Assembly: GCA_011316305.1 (NCBI GenBank)
Contig: SAUG01000112.1
Span: 105,633-169,632, forward strand
Direction: 5' to 3'
Source: Rusavskia elegans
Lineage: Eukaryota > Ascomycota > Lecanoromycetes > Teloschistales > Teloschistaceae
DNA length: 64,000 bases
Below the pieces are notes generated by a model. It ran no database searches. It saw only the letters and a list, made by a program, of their open reading frames with translations, and was not told the origin of the DNA. Within the stretch, counting starts at the first letter, position 1, and the number at the start of each line of letters is the position of its first letter. The translations under genes and the position numbers were made by a program. Below, in pieces: positions 34,322 through 46,570 of the stretch.

Positions 34322-35070
34322 GATGTGCCAAGAAAGCGGAGGGATAGGAGGGAAGAGAGGGGAAAGATGGGTTGGGAGGATGAAGAAGAGGATTTGATAC
34401 GAATATGTTGTATAGCGAGGCGCTTTTTGGTTTGAAGAAATCTGTGGAAACGGAATCGATACCCACTGGCTGGGATGGGGATAAGGCGTTTTGGTGTTTT
34501 TCTAATTGAATATTTTGCCGAGTAATGTGTACTTTGTCGATAACAAGATAAGCACCCACTAAACCGGTCAAGCAGGACACGCTTTCGTTCCTATTTGCTT
34601 ACTTGGGACTCACATCCATTTGAAAATTTTTCGTACTTGTGATACCAAAATCTAAACATAACGGCCTACAATAGGTTAGGGGCCATCGTCCCCGTGACAA
34701 AGAACGAAGGGCCATGATGACTATTGATATACATGATTAGATGACTTGAAATTCATGTCTATATGGTCGTTTTTGCTTCAGACCCATGCAAATCGATACC
34801 CAATACGTAAACACCCGAATCTCAGAATTTCCAATACCCAGTCCAATCCCATCCCATCTACTCTTCTTCCCATCCCTTTGTTCTCCTTCTTTTCATAGAA
34901 GTCTCAAACCGCGTAACGAGATCTGGTTTCCCTATCACCACGAAGGACTGGATCCTCCCCATCCCTCCCTCCCTCCCCCTTTCCCTTATACCCCCGATTC
35001 CCTTCCTCCAATTCCTTCTCCCCTCGTCCCCTGCTCTCTACCCCATCACACATCCCTCAGCGCAGAACTC
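34322..35070. other. Convergent 3' region, pyrimidine-rich
   Basis: Lies between the convergent LYAR and mucin-like genes. Positions about 34830-35045 are strongly C/T-rich. No gene was seen. Confidence 0.45.
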
Positions 35071-38000
35071 TCAGCGCAAGAAGGTAGCCAATGTACTAGC
35101 CGGCACGCCCTCTCTTCCGCAATTGAGTAAACATGCGACGCTGGCGCAGAGGAGCCCGGTGCAGCTGGTTGTTGTGCTGGGGCGGGAGGTGGAGGTGGTG
35201 GAGGGAGGGGTGGTTGTGGTTGTGGTTGTGGTTGTGGTTGGGGGTCGGGATGTGGTTGATGGTGAAGGGGTGGTAGAGGTGGGGTTGGTGGAGCTTGTGG
35301 TTTGGGATAATAAGGATGAGGAGGAGGAAGACGTAGTAGTCAACAAAATAGAAGAGCCACTGCTTTGCGAAACACCACTCCCCGTTGGCGTCGGCGTCGA
35401 AATTATCGATGTCGACGAAACACCGTTTGTGCTCGTGCTTGTGCTTGTGCTGCTGCTTGGTCGCAATGATGTCGACGATGTTGTGGATGAGAAACTCGAA
35501 GACGTTGATGTGGCGCCAGCATTTCCATTTCCGCCTCCGCTATTACCGCCGAGACTGAGGCAGAGGAGATCCGTGCATCCGGCCGCGGCGCTGGAGATTG
35601 CTGATGTACTTGAGGATCCAGAGGTGAATGTCGTCGAAGATATGCTTGATGATGTCGTCGTACTCCGTAGGCTCGAACTCAATGATCCAGACGTCGATGT
35701 CGATGTGGCGCCAGCACTACCACCACCATTACCGCCGAGACTGAGGCATAGAAGATCCGTGCATCCGCTCGCGGTGCTGGAAATTGCTGGTGTGCTTGAG
35801 GATGCGGAGGTGGATGTCGTCGTACTCCCAAAACTCGAACTCAACGACCCAGATGTCGATGTAGAAGTGGCGCCAGCACTACCACCACCATTACCGCCGA
35901 GACTGAGGCATAGAAGATCCGTGCATCCGGCCGCGGCGCTAGATACTGGTGATGTGCTTGAGGATCCCTGGGAGGTGGTTGTAGCGGGCTGGCTGCTTGT
36001 TGTGTAGGTACTTCCGCTGGAAGACGAAGTTGTGGATGTAGCTGGACTTGTTGAGTCAAATGATGAGCTCGTTGATGAGTTTCCAGCTGTGCTAGAACTC
36101 CCAACGGTACCGAAAGATACGGATGAAGAAGTTGTGGATGCGATCTGGCTCGTCGAAGTACTTGAGGATATCGAATTCGACGTTGTCGTACCACCACCGT
36201 TACCACCCAAGCCTAAGCTTGCACTGAGACAAAGCAATCCTGAGCAGCCGGAGCTCGAAGCTTGCAGCGACAACGAAGAGGGGCTGCTGCTGGTAGAAGA
36301 TGTTGTCGTTGTTGTCGTACTGGTTGGAGTGAACGTCGAGGTGACGGTCGAAACGATACTTCCAGAAACCGTCAACGTACTCACTGAGATACCCAGGCAA
36401 GCTGCGCCACTGCATGAACTCGTCCCAACAGATGCTCCCGCGTCCGTGGTGGCCGAAGATGAAGTTGTAGTCGTCGATGCACCATTGCCTCCTCCTCCAA
36501 GGCCCAGTGAAAGGCATAGAAGCCCACTGCAAGGAGATGCGGAGGGAGATACTGTTGTTGCTAAGGTGGTGGGGATTGAGGTATACGAAGTACTGACAAC
36601 GGACGAGGTGCCGATATCGCTCAGAGAAACAGAAGAAGATGGCGAAAGCGTGGATGTCTGGGTGATTGTTTGCGAAGTTGTACCGGAAGGAATCGTAGTC
36701 GTTACGCCCGTTGTGATGGTTCCGGTAGCTACCACGGGGCTTGGGCTGCCAGTGCCAGTGTTGCCTACATTGAGGGAAAGGCAGAGGAGGCCTGAACATG
36801 AAGATGTAGTGCCCGGGCTTCCGGGAGCATTGTTATCTGTGGTAGCGGAGGGTCCGGACGGAGTGATTGACGCTGAAGATGTTGGTTGTTGCGCTGCGCT
36901 TCCTACGCTGAGAGATAGACAGACTAGATCTGTACATGATGAGCTTGGTATCGCAGTGGCAGAGCCACTGCTACTGATGGAAGCTTGTGATGCAGGCGCT
37001 GGAGAGATCGTGGATAACGAGCCTGATTGAGGAATGACAGCCGCCGTAGAAGTAGCTCCCCCAGTATCGCCACCTCCGCCGAGAGAAAGACAAAGCAAGC
37101 CTGTACAAGAAGTGGTGGCTCCCACATTGCCAGAACCACTGCCACCTGGCGCTGGAGATGCTACAACTGTAGTGGGAGGCGTAGACTGGGTAATTGAAGG
37201 CAAAGTGGATGAGGTCGAGGTTGCCGCTGGACCGTTACCTTCGAGACTCAAAGATAGGCAAAGAAGTCCTGTGCAAGGAACAGTCGTTGCAGTTGCAGCA
37301 CTGCTTGTCGCTCCAGTAGCTGGAGACAAGATAGAGCTGGACACTGACGATGGGGAAGCTGCTGTACCTGCACCGAGTGAAAGGCAAAGCAGATCTGTGC
37401 AGGAAGTGGTAGGTCTAACACTGACTGGAATACCGTCAATGCTGCTGCTAGAAGTCTGTCCTGAAGTTGTAGCAATCAGAGATCCGGATTGAGAATCGGA
37501 TGTCGACAAAAACGTGCTTGACGAAGATGGACTGCCGCCTCCATTGCCGCCCAAACCCAATGAGAGGCAAAGAAGTCCGGAGCAGGATGAGGAAGATCCA
37601 GTGCTGCTTGGCGCATTGCTGGGAATCTGTGGAGCGAGAGTGGTAGGACCTGAAGCAGTAGCAATTAGAGCTCCGGATTGAGCATCCGATGTCGATAAAA
37701 GGGTGCCTGACGAAGACGAAATGCCGCCTCCGTTGTCGCCCAAACCCAGTGAGAGGCAAAGAAGTCCGGAGCAGGATGAGGAAGATCCAGTGCTGCTTGG
37801 CGCATTGCTGGGAATCTGGGGAGCGAGAGTGGTAGTCGAAGAGCCTGTTTGAGAAAAGAGCGCCGACGATAAAGGCACGATCGATGTCGATCCTGCTGTG
37901 GGAGCTGCACTCGATGAACCTCCGATCCCAAGCGAGAGGCATAATAGCCCTGTACAAGGGGAAGTCGTTGTTGCATCGATTGTTGTAGTAGCCCCCAGAG

Positions 38001-41000
38001 TGATTGGTGTTGTTGATAATCCCGAAGTTGAAGTCGCGCTTGACAGAACATCCAACGAAGCACTGACACAGAGTAGATTGGTGCATCCGAATGGGAGTGT
38101 TGAAGTAGGATTGGCTGGAGCTGCTACGGGTGATGTTGAAGGCGTTGTCGACAACAGACCCGTCACTGATGTCGTGCTGGAGAGAGAATTCAAGGAAGCA
38201 CTCACGCAGAGGAGATTCGAGCAGCCGAATGGCAAAGTGGCCGAAGAAGGTTGAGATGTAGGACCAGACGATGCTGGAGCTGGAGTCACTGAGATGCTGA
38301 GGCAGACGAGATCTGTACAGCTTGTGGTTGAAGTACTTCCACTTGCGATGATCGACGTCGTGGATCCTGGAATAGGTAACAAATTCGACGATAGAATCGG
38401 TAGAGAAGTTAGGAGGCTGCTACTAGAAGATCCTAGAGTCGGTAATAGATCCGAAGACAGAATCGGTAGAGAATTTAGGAGGCTGCTACTAGAAGACCCT
38501 GGAGTCGGTAATAGATCCGACGGTGGAATCGGTAGAGAAGTTACGGGGCTGGTACTGGAAGATCCTGGAGTCGGTAATAGATTCGACGATAGAATCGGTA
38601 GAGAAGTTTGGAAGCTGCTACCAGAAGATACCAGAGTCGGTAATAGATCCGAAGACAGAATCGGTAGAGAAGTTAGGAGGCTACTACTAGAAGATCCTGG
38701 AGTCGGTAATAGATTCGACGATAGAATTGGTAGAGAAGTTAAAGGGCTGCTACCAGAAGATCCTAGAGCCGACGATAGAATCGGTGAAGAAGTTAGGGGG
38801 CTGCTACCTGAAGTGGCTTGACCGGACGATGTTCCTGCGGACGATTGGACTGTCGATGAAACAGATACACCATCGGGTCGATACACCAGAAAGCGTCCCG
38901 GCGAACCACAAGCTTGATCTCTAGCCCCTGAGCAAGGTGTAAGACACTGCGAGGGATCAGCAGATGAAACCGTTGTCGCAAGACCACCACAACAACAATT
39001 CCCGCCGTTCCCCAATGTGAACTGTGAAGATCCGGCACAAAGGGAACTGCAGGTCCCGACAGAGTCTACTATTGAACACTGGGAGCCAATAGGGGACGAA
39101 TTCAGATCATTGTTGTAGCAGCCGCTGACCGTAAAACCACCGGTCCGTGGCACTATCGTCGGAGTTGAAACGACACTGCTCGTCGGCGTGAGAGAGTTCA
39201 GAGGAGTCGTTCCTGATGCCTGGCAAGAAGCCCCAACACACAAACTAAGGCAAGCAAGTCCAGAGCACGAAGCTGCAGACGACGTTGACGCGCTTATCGT
39301 TGCTGGAATCGATAACACAGTGCTTGACGATGACGTACTAATCGACGGCGCTGTGTTCGTGAGGGAGACTGTGCAACCTCCAAGGTTCAAGCAAGCATTC
39401 ACACAGAGGAGTTCGGTACATGTCGTCGTCGATGCAGGCGCAGTCAGGATCGTTGATTGAGGACTTGAGCTCCCAGTTAAATTAGGACTTGAAGTAGCCA
39501 AAATTGGCGACGATGGACTGGAAGGTGTTGTTCCAGGCCCAGAGGCACTACTAGTCAAGGATACGGTACATCCTAATCCGAGATTCAGGCAAGCGGTTAC
39601 GCAAAGAAGATCTGTGCAAGTCGCCGTAGTCACAGGAGTCGTTGTCGGATTCGAAGTGGCAGAAGTAGTACTCGTAAACTGTGTCAATCCGGACAGCGAT
39701 GCAGTGGTGCTCAGGCCCGGACTTGACGTCCCAGTACCGGCTGAAGCCGTTGAACTGCTCAGGCTAGGGTTTGGTACACAAGTTGGACCAATACACAGAC
39801 TCAAACAAAGCGCGCCGGAGCATGAAGGTGTTGGCGTTAAGAGGGTGTTGGTGATGCCCGAACTTGACAACTCGCTAGATGACACTGTTGGAATTGCCAC
39901 AGTCGATGGATTGAAGGTTGATCCTGAAGATATGATGGTAGGCGATGTGCCCGAAACGGCGGATGACAAGGATGCAGTTGAGACCAAGACATTTGTGCTT
40001 ATTGTCAGACTGCTTGTTGTACTAGCGGAGGTTGTCGGACTTGTGAGCGTGATCGTAGGTGTGATGGTTGAGCAACCCAGTCCAGAACAAAGAGTCACAC
40101 ATGTTAAACCATTGCAAGATGTCGTGATTGAGAATGACAAGCTCGAACCACTCGAAAGGACCAATGTCGAAGAGGTTAATAGCGTAGTGAGAGCGCTTGA
40201 ACCTGTCAACGCGTTGCTGGTGCTTGTGATCGTACTGCCCGTTGAAGCCGACGATGATACACTCACGGACGGTTGTGACGTGACCGAGCTTCCCGTCGAG
40301 CTTCCCGTCGAGCTTCCCGTCGAGCTTCCCGTCGAGCTTCCCGTCGAGCTTCCCGTGGGGCTGACACTAGCTGTAGACGAAGATTGAATGACAGACCCTG
40401 CCGTTGAGGTTTGGCTACTTCTTGATGTGACCGATGAGGAAGCACCGAGTATTCCAGTCGAGCTGGCGCTGGAGATAGGAGATGGTTGGGAAGACGTTCC
40501 TGTGTTCGAACTTTGACTGCTTGAGGAAGTGGTCGTCGGAGAGACGCCGGAAGCGACCGTTAGACTACTTAAGATGGTAGAGGATGTCGTTGTGAATGGT
40601 GGCGTACTTGACGCAACTGTGGAGATAGCACCAGTAGATATCGAGGACGCCAAATTTGATGAGATGGGACCAGATGAAGTTGGCGAAGCCGAGGCAGGGG
40701 ACGTCGTAGAAGATGGGCCGCTTGAGAATGTTGAAACTGATGAGCTCGTGACCGGCGAAGTTGACACAGTCGAAGATATATAGGGGCTGGCGGTTGAACT
40801 CTGATACAAAGAAATGGAGGAGGTAGATATGGTTGCAGCTGACGTTGGAAAAATCAAGGACGAAATGGTCTGCTGGGTGGTTGTCGTAGTACAGGTATAA
40901 TCTGATACCCATCAACAGTATGCCCTATCCACAAGGCATCTCGAATAATGCTCTGCTTACCAGTTACCGTGGATGTGACAGTCACAGTGAAAGGGCATGA

Positions 41001-41078
41001 CACTGTCTGGGCACTTGCTGTATTCCACCACAATGGCAGCGCTGCCCACAGTAACAAGAAACATCGGCTACCAGCCAT
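35071..41078 (-). CDS. Giant secreted Ser/Thr-rich WSC-domain protein with repeated Cys box
   Basis: Exon 1 (41078-40961) encodes a signal peptide, MAGSRCFLLLWAALPLWW then NTASAQ, and SCPFTVTVTSTVT. A 59-nt intron (40960-40902, GTAAGC) leads to exon 2 (40901-35071); the phase agrees and gives 1982 residues. Apart from one WSC-like cysteine domain (about residues 620-715; VSGCYNNDLNSSPIGSQC, CSGARDQACGSPGRFLVY), it is Ser/Thr/Gly mucin-like sequence, surely heavily O-glycosylated. Twenty-three copies of a short box of the form C-[ST]-x-[LA]-x-C-[LV]-[ST] punctuate it (typically CTDLLCLSLGGNGGG). No GPI signal or membrane segment is seen at the end (VPASTLATFLR), so it is probably released or wall-bound. 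WSC domains bind glycans; the role of the Cys boxes is unknown. An adhesin or wall protein is likely. Confidence 0.85.
38360..38810. repeat. 69-bp coding minisatellite in the mucin-like gene
   Basis: About six to seven tandem units of roughly 69 bp, each encoding a 23-residue unit around TSLPILSSNLLPTPG with small changes (SSD for SSN, LV or LG for PG). Units stay in frame. The last unit is shortened. Confidence 0.8.
38870..39140 (-). other. WSC-like domain within the mucin-like protein
   Basis: Eleven cysteines in about 90 residues, with the WSC landmarks GCYNND, SSLCAGSSQF, NCCCGG and CSGARDQACGSPGR. WSC modules are carbohydrate-binding in fungal sensors and glycoproteins. It divides the protein into an N-terminal part with 4-Cys boxes and a C-terminal part with mainly 2-Cys boxes. 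Confidence 0.7.
40286..40357. repeat. 12-bp tandem repeat, six copies
   Basis: Plus-strand unit GAGCTTCCCGTC repeated six times, the last with one change. In the minus-strand gene it encodes a run of Thr-Gly-Ser-Ser. Perfect copies point to recent slippage. Confidence 0.9.
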
Positions 41079-41902
41079 AACGGTGACGAGAGCAAATCAC
41101 AGACGTATGGGCTCTCAAGATATCTCCGGGTAGAGATGGAAAGTGAATGTTTTATGCAAGGAATGGGGCCAATCTAATTTATGGGAGGAATGTGCAACGC
41201 ACCTCGCTTGTATTCTCCACCATCCTACTCAAAGATATTGGAAGCACTGGGATGCAAGAAGACCAGGCAGTCGCGAACGTCTGGGCACTATAGAGCTGAA
41301 GTCTCAAGACTGAACCAAACATGGTAAATCACCCACATCATTGGCTTTCGCCCAGGCAAGGTAGTAAAGTCTTCTGAAGTTCTTCGTTACCGCTCGCTTC
41401 TTTGGAGGAAGTCAGCTGGAGTAGTCGTGGCATCTCGTCCCCCTGAGGCTATTCAAGGCAGTCGTAACATTCTGACTATAGTTTGCATGTGCATATTACC
41501 ACGAGACAAATTGTACTACTATTGGACTGCTTATGGTGCGGCGACAGAAAGATGCCCTTCGGAAAGTAATCAGAAGATGAAAGCTTGTCACTATAGGAAT
41601 GGACCTTCCACGAGAGACACCTACCTCCTATGTTGGCTCCGTGAAAAAGCCCCAGATCCCGGTAGCGAAATGCCAATCTAAAGATCAATGCACCGCATTC
41701 CTCTGCTAGTCACACACGTAAGTTACGCTATGCGTGACACAAGTATTGACTTATAGTAAGTCGATCAACCCTCATATTCGTATGTCCAATGACTCACGGG
41801 ATTCCTTCAATGGGCATCAACGTTTTCAAATATACAACCACTTCCACCTCGTATACTGTTGTATTCCCGACTGTTGCAGATTTCAGACGAAATCGAATGT
41901 CT
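41079..41902. promoter_or_regulatory. Upstream region of the mucin-like gene
   Basis: An 824-bp spacer between the mucin-like start and the stop of the Net1-like gene. No coding segment or named site is supported. Confidence 0.4.
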
Positions 41903-44900
41903 TCACTGGTATTTCTTCCCGGATGCTTCACGACCGTACAGGTCTCTCCAAACGCTAGGAAGAACACGTTTCTTCTGAGGCGTTGTACTCAACCCGGTAC
42001 CATGGGCTTTCTTGAGCAGATCGACTGATCCGCTGCTGGACGACTCCTCGCTATCACTCGGGGAACTCGACTCTACAGTTGGCTGATGGATAGCCTTAGG
42101 CGATGGGAACCTTTTTGCACTCCCGTTCAAGCTTATCGGCTCCGCCGCTTGTGCTTTCACCAGCTGGCTCAGGCTCACGTTCTCGTAAGTCGGATTGATC
42201 CGAACCCTGGATCCGTACTTCTCATGCTCAGCGCGCAAAGCAGGTTGGGTGGTCTCGCGTGACTGCCCATTCACTTTCTTGAAACCCTCGACCTCACTAG
42301 GTTGCATGTCCATGGTAGTTTGTGCCTGCATTGCTTGGCTGTACTCGCGTTGCAGCTGTTCATTAGCCTCAAGCTGCAGTCGCTCTTCATCCCTCACTCG
42401 TAGAGCAATGACACTGACGTCCTCACCTAGAGGCGTCGAAGTCGATGATACAAGATCATTCTTGCCTCGAGTAAGTGACTCCGGTCGTACTTTCTTTACC
42501 CCGCCTATCTGAGGAAGATTAGATATATCATCTGTCGAAGCAGCACTTGCAGATCGAACGGACCGAGAGTCGCTTTCTGAGTCTGAACGCCCATCCGAAG
42601 GGCTCGGTTTTGCATCGTCGATCTGGACGACTGTTTTACTGGGAGTCTTTACTGGTTGAGCCGCCGGCTGACTCAAAGCGCCACTTGAAGTTTGTGCAGC
42701 TGGTTGAGTATTGGTCCCAGTGGTGGTCGGATATGTGCCCCCAGAGTTGCTGGCGGCGACAGCGCTCGCTGATATCGAAGAAGAAGAATTACGAGGCCTG
42801 GGTTTCTTCCTTGAACTTGGCCCAGCCCTGGCATTTCTTTCCCCTTCGGATTCATCAGAGTAGAATGTTGACGCTTCACTTTCAGAGGATATGATGATTT
42901 CTTTCTCTATTGGGGCTCGGATCGGGGATGGAGGAGCGATCATCTTGCCCTTGAGCTTACGGTCGATGTGTTGGGTCATTGTCGTCTGCTTCGTTCTCTC
43001 TGGTGTCTTTCCTATTTTACTCATCCGAGAAGAATGATCAGATGGCGTTGGCGTGAACTTTTGGTCTAAAGTTTTCCCATTGTGCAATTGCGAGATGACT
43101 GGTTCTCCTGCGAACGACACAGATCTTCCAGAAGCACTTATCTTTGCTGGTAAATTGTTCCGCGTTGGGGTCTTCAGATTTTTCACACTCACAGATGCCG
43201 CTCGCCGGGCTCTTGCTTCCGCCGAATCGGGGAAGTTCTGCATGGAAGAGCTGGGAATCGCAGGGGTCATAGTCCGGGCCCGGCTGGGTTCATTTCGAGT
43301 GGTTGAAGAACTGGAGGACCGTCTCAATGGCTCCTTCGAGAGCCTGGTAGGTCCATCTGCAGCGAGGTCGACGGCTGTGGCTTCTGCTGTACCTAAGCTA
43401 GTCGCTGCGGTATCAAAACCTTTGGACGAGGTGGTAGTAGATTTCGCAGTCACAGGCAGGCCAGCAGCTCGAGTTGGCCTAAGAGACGTATCGTCAACGT
43501 GGTTGGCGAAAGTTCCAGCTCCGCTTCTGCGTTGCCCATTGGGCTGCTGGGTATCGCCGCGAGTCTTCTTAGCTGCCTGTTTCACACTGGTGTTCTGTTG
43601 AACTTTAGGTGCTCGAGCTGTTGATTGAGCCACGTTCGACGTAGCTTTGGCCGCTGGTGTCTTAATTGTTTCAAAGTCGTTGTTCGAATACTTCAAGGCT
43701 TCATTAGCGATTTGCAACTGTCGTTGCGCATTGAGCCTTGCCTTTGGTGACCTCTCGGCCAGCTTGCTTAGGTTGGAGTCACGTATTGCCCGTTCAGTAG
43801 GAACCATCGACTCCGCCTCATTGCGCCTTGCTTTCGTAGCTTCTACTGCAATCTTCACTGGCAGGTTGTCCCCCTTTTGTTGTGACTCCGTTGTCTGCTT
43901 AGAGGCTTCCTGACTCGATTGCTCTTCGCTGATGCTCTTTGTGTGGGTAACTTGGTTCACCTTGACTTCCTGTTGCTGGGCTAGCTTTACATCCTTCGGC
44001 TTTTGCTTGGATGCCGGTCTCTCCTGTTCACTTCTCGTCTTGACTCGTTCCGCGTCCTCTTCTATTTCGCTCCGTTTCTCTTCCTCTATCCTTTTCGCGA
44101 TAGCCATGCGTGCTTCTTTATCCTTCTGCTCCTTAGCTCGTCTTTTCTTTCTGGCTTCTGCTTGTGCTTCACCAGTTTTTGGCTCAGTAGCTGCTTGGCG
44201 CTCTTTTTCTTCAGCCTGGAATGTATCGATGGCTTTGGTATCTTTAAAGTGTTTGTTCCGAGTAGATGCAAGTTGCTCAAGCCCATGCTTTCTCTTGGCT
44301 TCAAGGTCATCACTGCTGTAAAGTCGTTTTGCCTTATCGGAAAGGGCCAAGGCGGAAGGAGTCGGCTCCTTGACAACGGCGAGCTTGACAGGGGAATCTG
44401 CCGCCAAAGGACTGACCTTTGAGTCCTGCAGACCCTGTCTTTTCTTTTGCAGGGCTGTTATCCTGTCGAACTCAGCTTGCGCCTTTTCTCTGACTTCTTG
44501 CGCCTCCTTTAATTGACGTGCAAGCGATTCATCGCCCATCTCCTCTTCTAATTTATGAGAGGAGCTGACGGTGTCCACGGCGTATTCGTTGGGGAGGACT
44601 GGAGTTTGCTGTACTAATGGGACGGTGCTATTAGTCTGATTAGCACTGCCAGGAGACGACGAGTCCGGGTCAAGCTTCGTGAGTTTTGCTAAGCTCTGGG
44701 CGTGTTCATTGCTTGCGGTTATTGCATCATATGGATTCGAGCTGTGATGGGCCGGATCACCCGTAGTTGCCGGGTGAGGTATCGCAATGGACGTATTGTG
44801 GACCTCGCCGTCAGTTGCTTGGGACCCTGGCTCTTGCGTAGGTGCAGGTTTTGGGGTTTCCTGAGCGTCCACTATCATATTATCCCGAAAGACCTCTGGC

Positions 44901-46570
44901 GAAGAGACAGCAGAAGATCGTTGCTGCGTGACTTGGGGGACGCGCAATCGAACAATAAGGGAGTTTCTGCTTGCTGCCTTCTGCGACGCTGTTGTTCTCA
45001 GATTCTTCTTTGGTATGGTAGTCCTCGCTCGCTTCAGTGTTCGAGGTAATTGTCGCTCATAGGAGCTTCCTTCACTCGTCTCAATGGGGTCAAAAATGCC
45101 GCTAATGCTGGGTGCTTTTTGTCGGATACCGTTGATGAGTTTGGTTGTTCCCTGTGGAGCGAGAGCGGACTTTAATACATTCGGCCTCTTCAGGCGGCCT
45201 CCCTTCTCTGTGGAACCATCCGATTTTTGAGGGACGCATTTTGAAGTTCCAAGAAGGGGCAGGGCTTGCGCAGCACCATTTGAATTTGACATCGTGGAGT
45301 CTTTGCTTGGAATTCTTGGATTCATCATGCGTGAAGCTGTCCGGGTTGCTTCTGGCGGCTCCAATCTCTGGTCATGGTCCGCTTCCTCTAATTCTGACCA
45401 GAAGTCAGGTTTCCCCAATGGTGAGACTATCTTGCGATTGACTGGAAGTTGCGCCAATGGCCACGCCTGAGACTCAACTGGTGTCTTGAGTGATTGACGA
45501 GCTTGCGGCAGAGAATTCGAAGGTTGGTCCCTGGTCGGTGCTTCTTGCAACTGCGACGAACGTCCAAGCGATGAAGGTAATTCCGGCGAACTTGACCGTG
45601 AGTCGCTATTAGCGGTGGAGGGCCGGACAGACTCACGGCCGTGAACAATCATTGGATCTGGTGGCGAGTCGGGCACCGAGACCATTTCAGCCTCGCGGGT
45701 TCTTCCATTTTCCAGTTGACTAATCTGCGACGATATCGGGGTGCCGTAAGGGTCTGAACCTAAGTCGCACTTGAGCGGTGATCCCGACAGTAAGGTAGTA
45801 ATTGACTTACGCTTATTCCGAGGCGATGTCTGGGAGTCCTCGACCTGTGGTTCTTGTGATGGATGCTGGCGGACCGTTTGCGAAAACATATAGTCATGGT
45901 CCGCACCCTCTCGAGAGTCAATTGCCTGATCGGGATCATTGGTGTAAGCATTCGAGCCGTACGCCCGGATTTTCTGACGTTTGTTTGGTCCTTGTGTTTG
46001 GTCTTCAAATTGGCTGAATTGCGGATCAGGGCGGTCGAAGGTATGGTGAGCCTCATTGCGTGTGGCGTCGGCGAACAGTGGAGGAGGTGGAGGACGAAGA
46101 TAAGGAGAAGGAGGGCGCTTGATAGGTCGAGCAAATGAATCTGGAGGGAGCGAATCGAAACGGCGTGGATCTGCAAGCTCGACGGTCGTAGGTGGATTTC
46201 GGTAAACCTTGACGATTGACAGATCCTTGTCCCCCTGCTTGACTTCTTTGATGTCGTCGAAGATATCGCGAACTTTGTAATCGGGAAACAACTCGACGTC
46301 GTCAAGAAACTTCAGGATTTTGATGTTGAGAGTGCTGGATTATCAGATTGTCAGTATATCCTGTTTCGCGTGAGTTGTAGGCGCTGTAATGTCGCCTTAC
46401 GTATGGTTACGCTGGAGAAAGCGCTTCTCGAGAGTTTCGGATAGCTCCTGGATGGTGGGATTGCCGGTGCATACTTCAAGCCACTTAATGGGAGGCTCTG
46501 ACGATGCTGGGTTGGCAGGTGAGGATAACACTCTGGGCTGAACAACGATTTGAAGCCTCAATGGCCTCAT
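41903..46570 (-). CDS. Net1/Dnt1/Tof2-like nucleolar protein (Cdc14-binding N-domain)
   Basis: Exon 1 (46570-46401) and exon 2 (46334-41903) across a 66-nt intron (GTAAGG, ATACTGAC branch, AATCCAG) give 1533 residues. The first about 105 residues form the conserved ubiquitin-like domain of the Net1/Dnt1 family: MRPLRLQIVVQPRVL, WLEVCTGNPTIQELSETLEK, LNIKILKFLDDVELFPDYKV, RDIFDDIKEV, LSIVKVYRNPP. Yeast Net1/Tof2 hold Cdc14 phosphatase in the nucleolus and act in rDNA silencing; S. pombe Dnt1 acts in mitotic exit. The rest is disordered, Ser/Pro-rich, with many S/T-P sites and a long charged helical stretch (about residues 640-860, rich in K/E/R/Q). It is longer than yeast Net1 (1189). Domain assignment rests on the N-terminus only. 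Confidence 0.82.

Noticed and set aside
38360..40357. CRISPR-like repeat array
   Set aside because: The repeats are contiguous, in frame and without spacers; this is a eukaryotic coding minisatellite.
35123..40783. Long plus-strand open frames (up to 332 codons) opposite the mucin-like gene
   Set aside because: They are Val/Asp/Glu/Leu mirrors of Ser/Thr/Gly codons on the minus strand, with no starts, introns or domains of their own.
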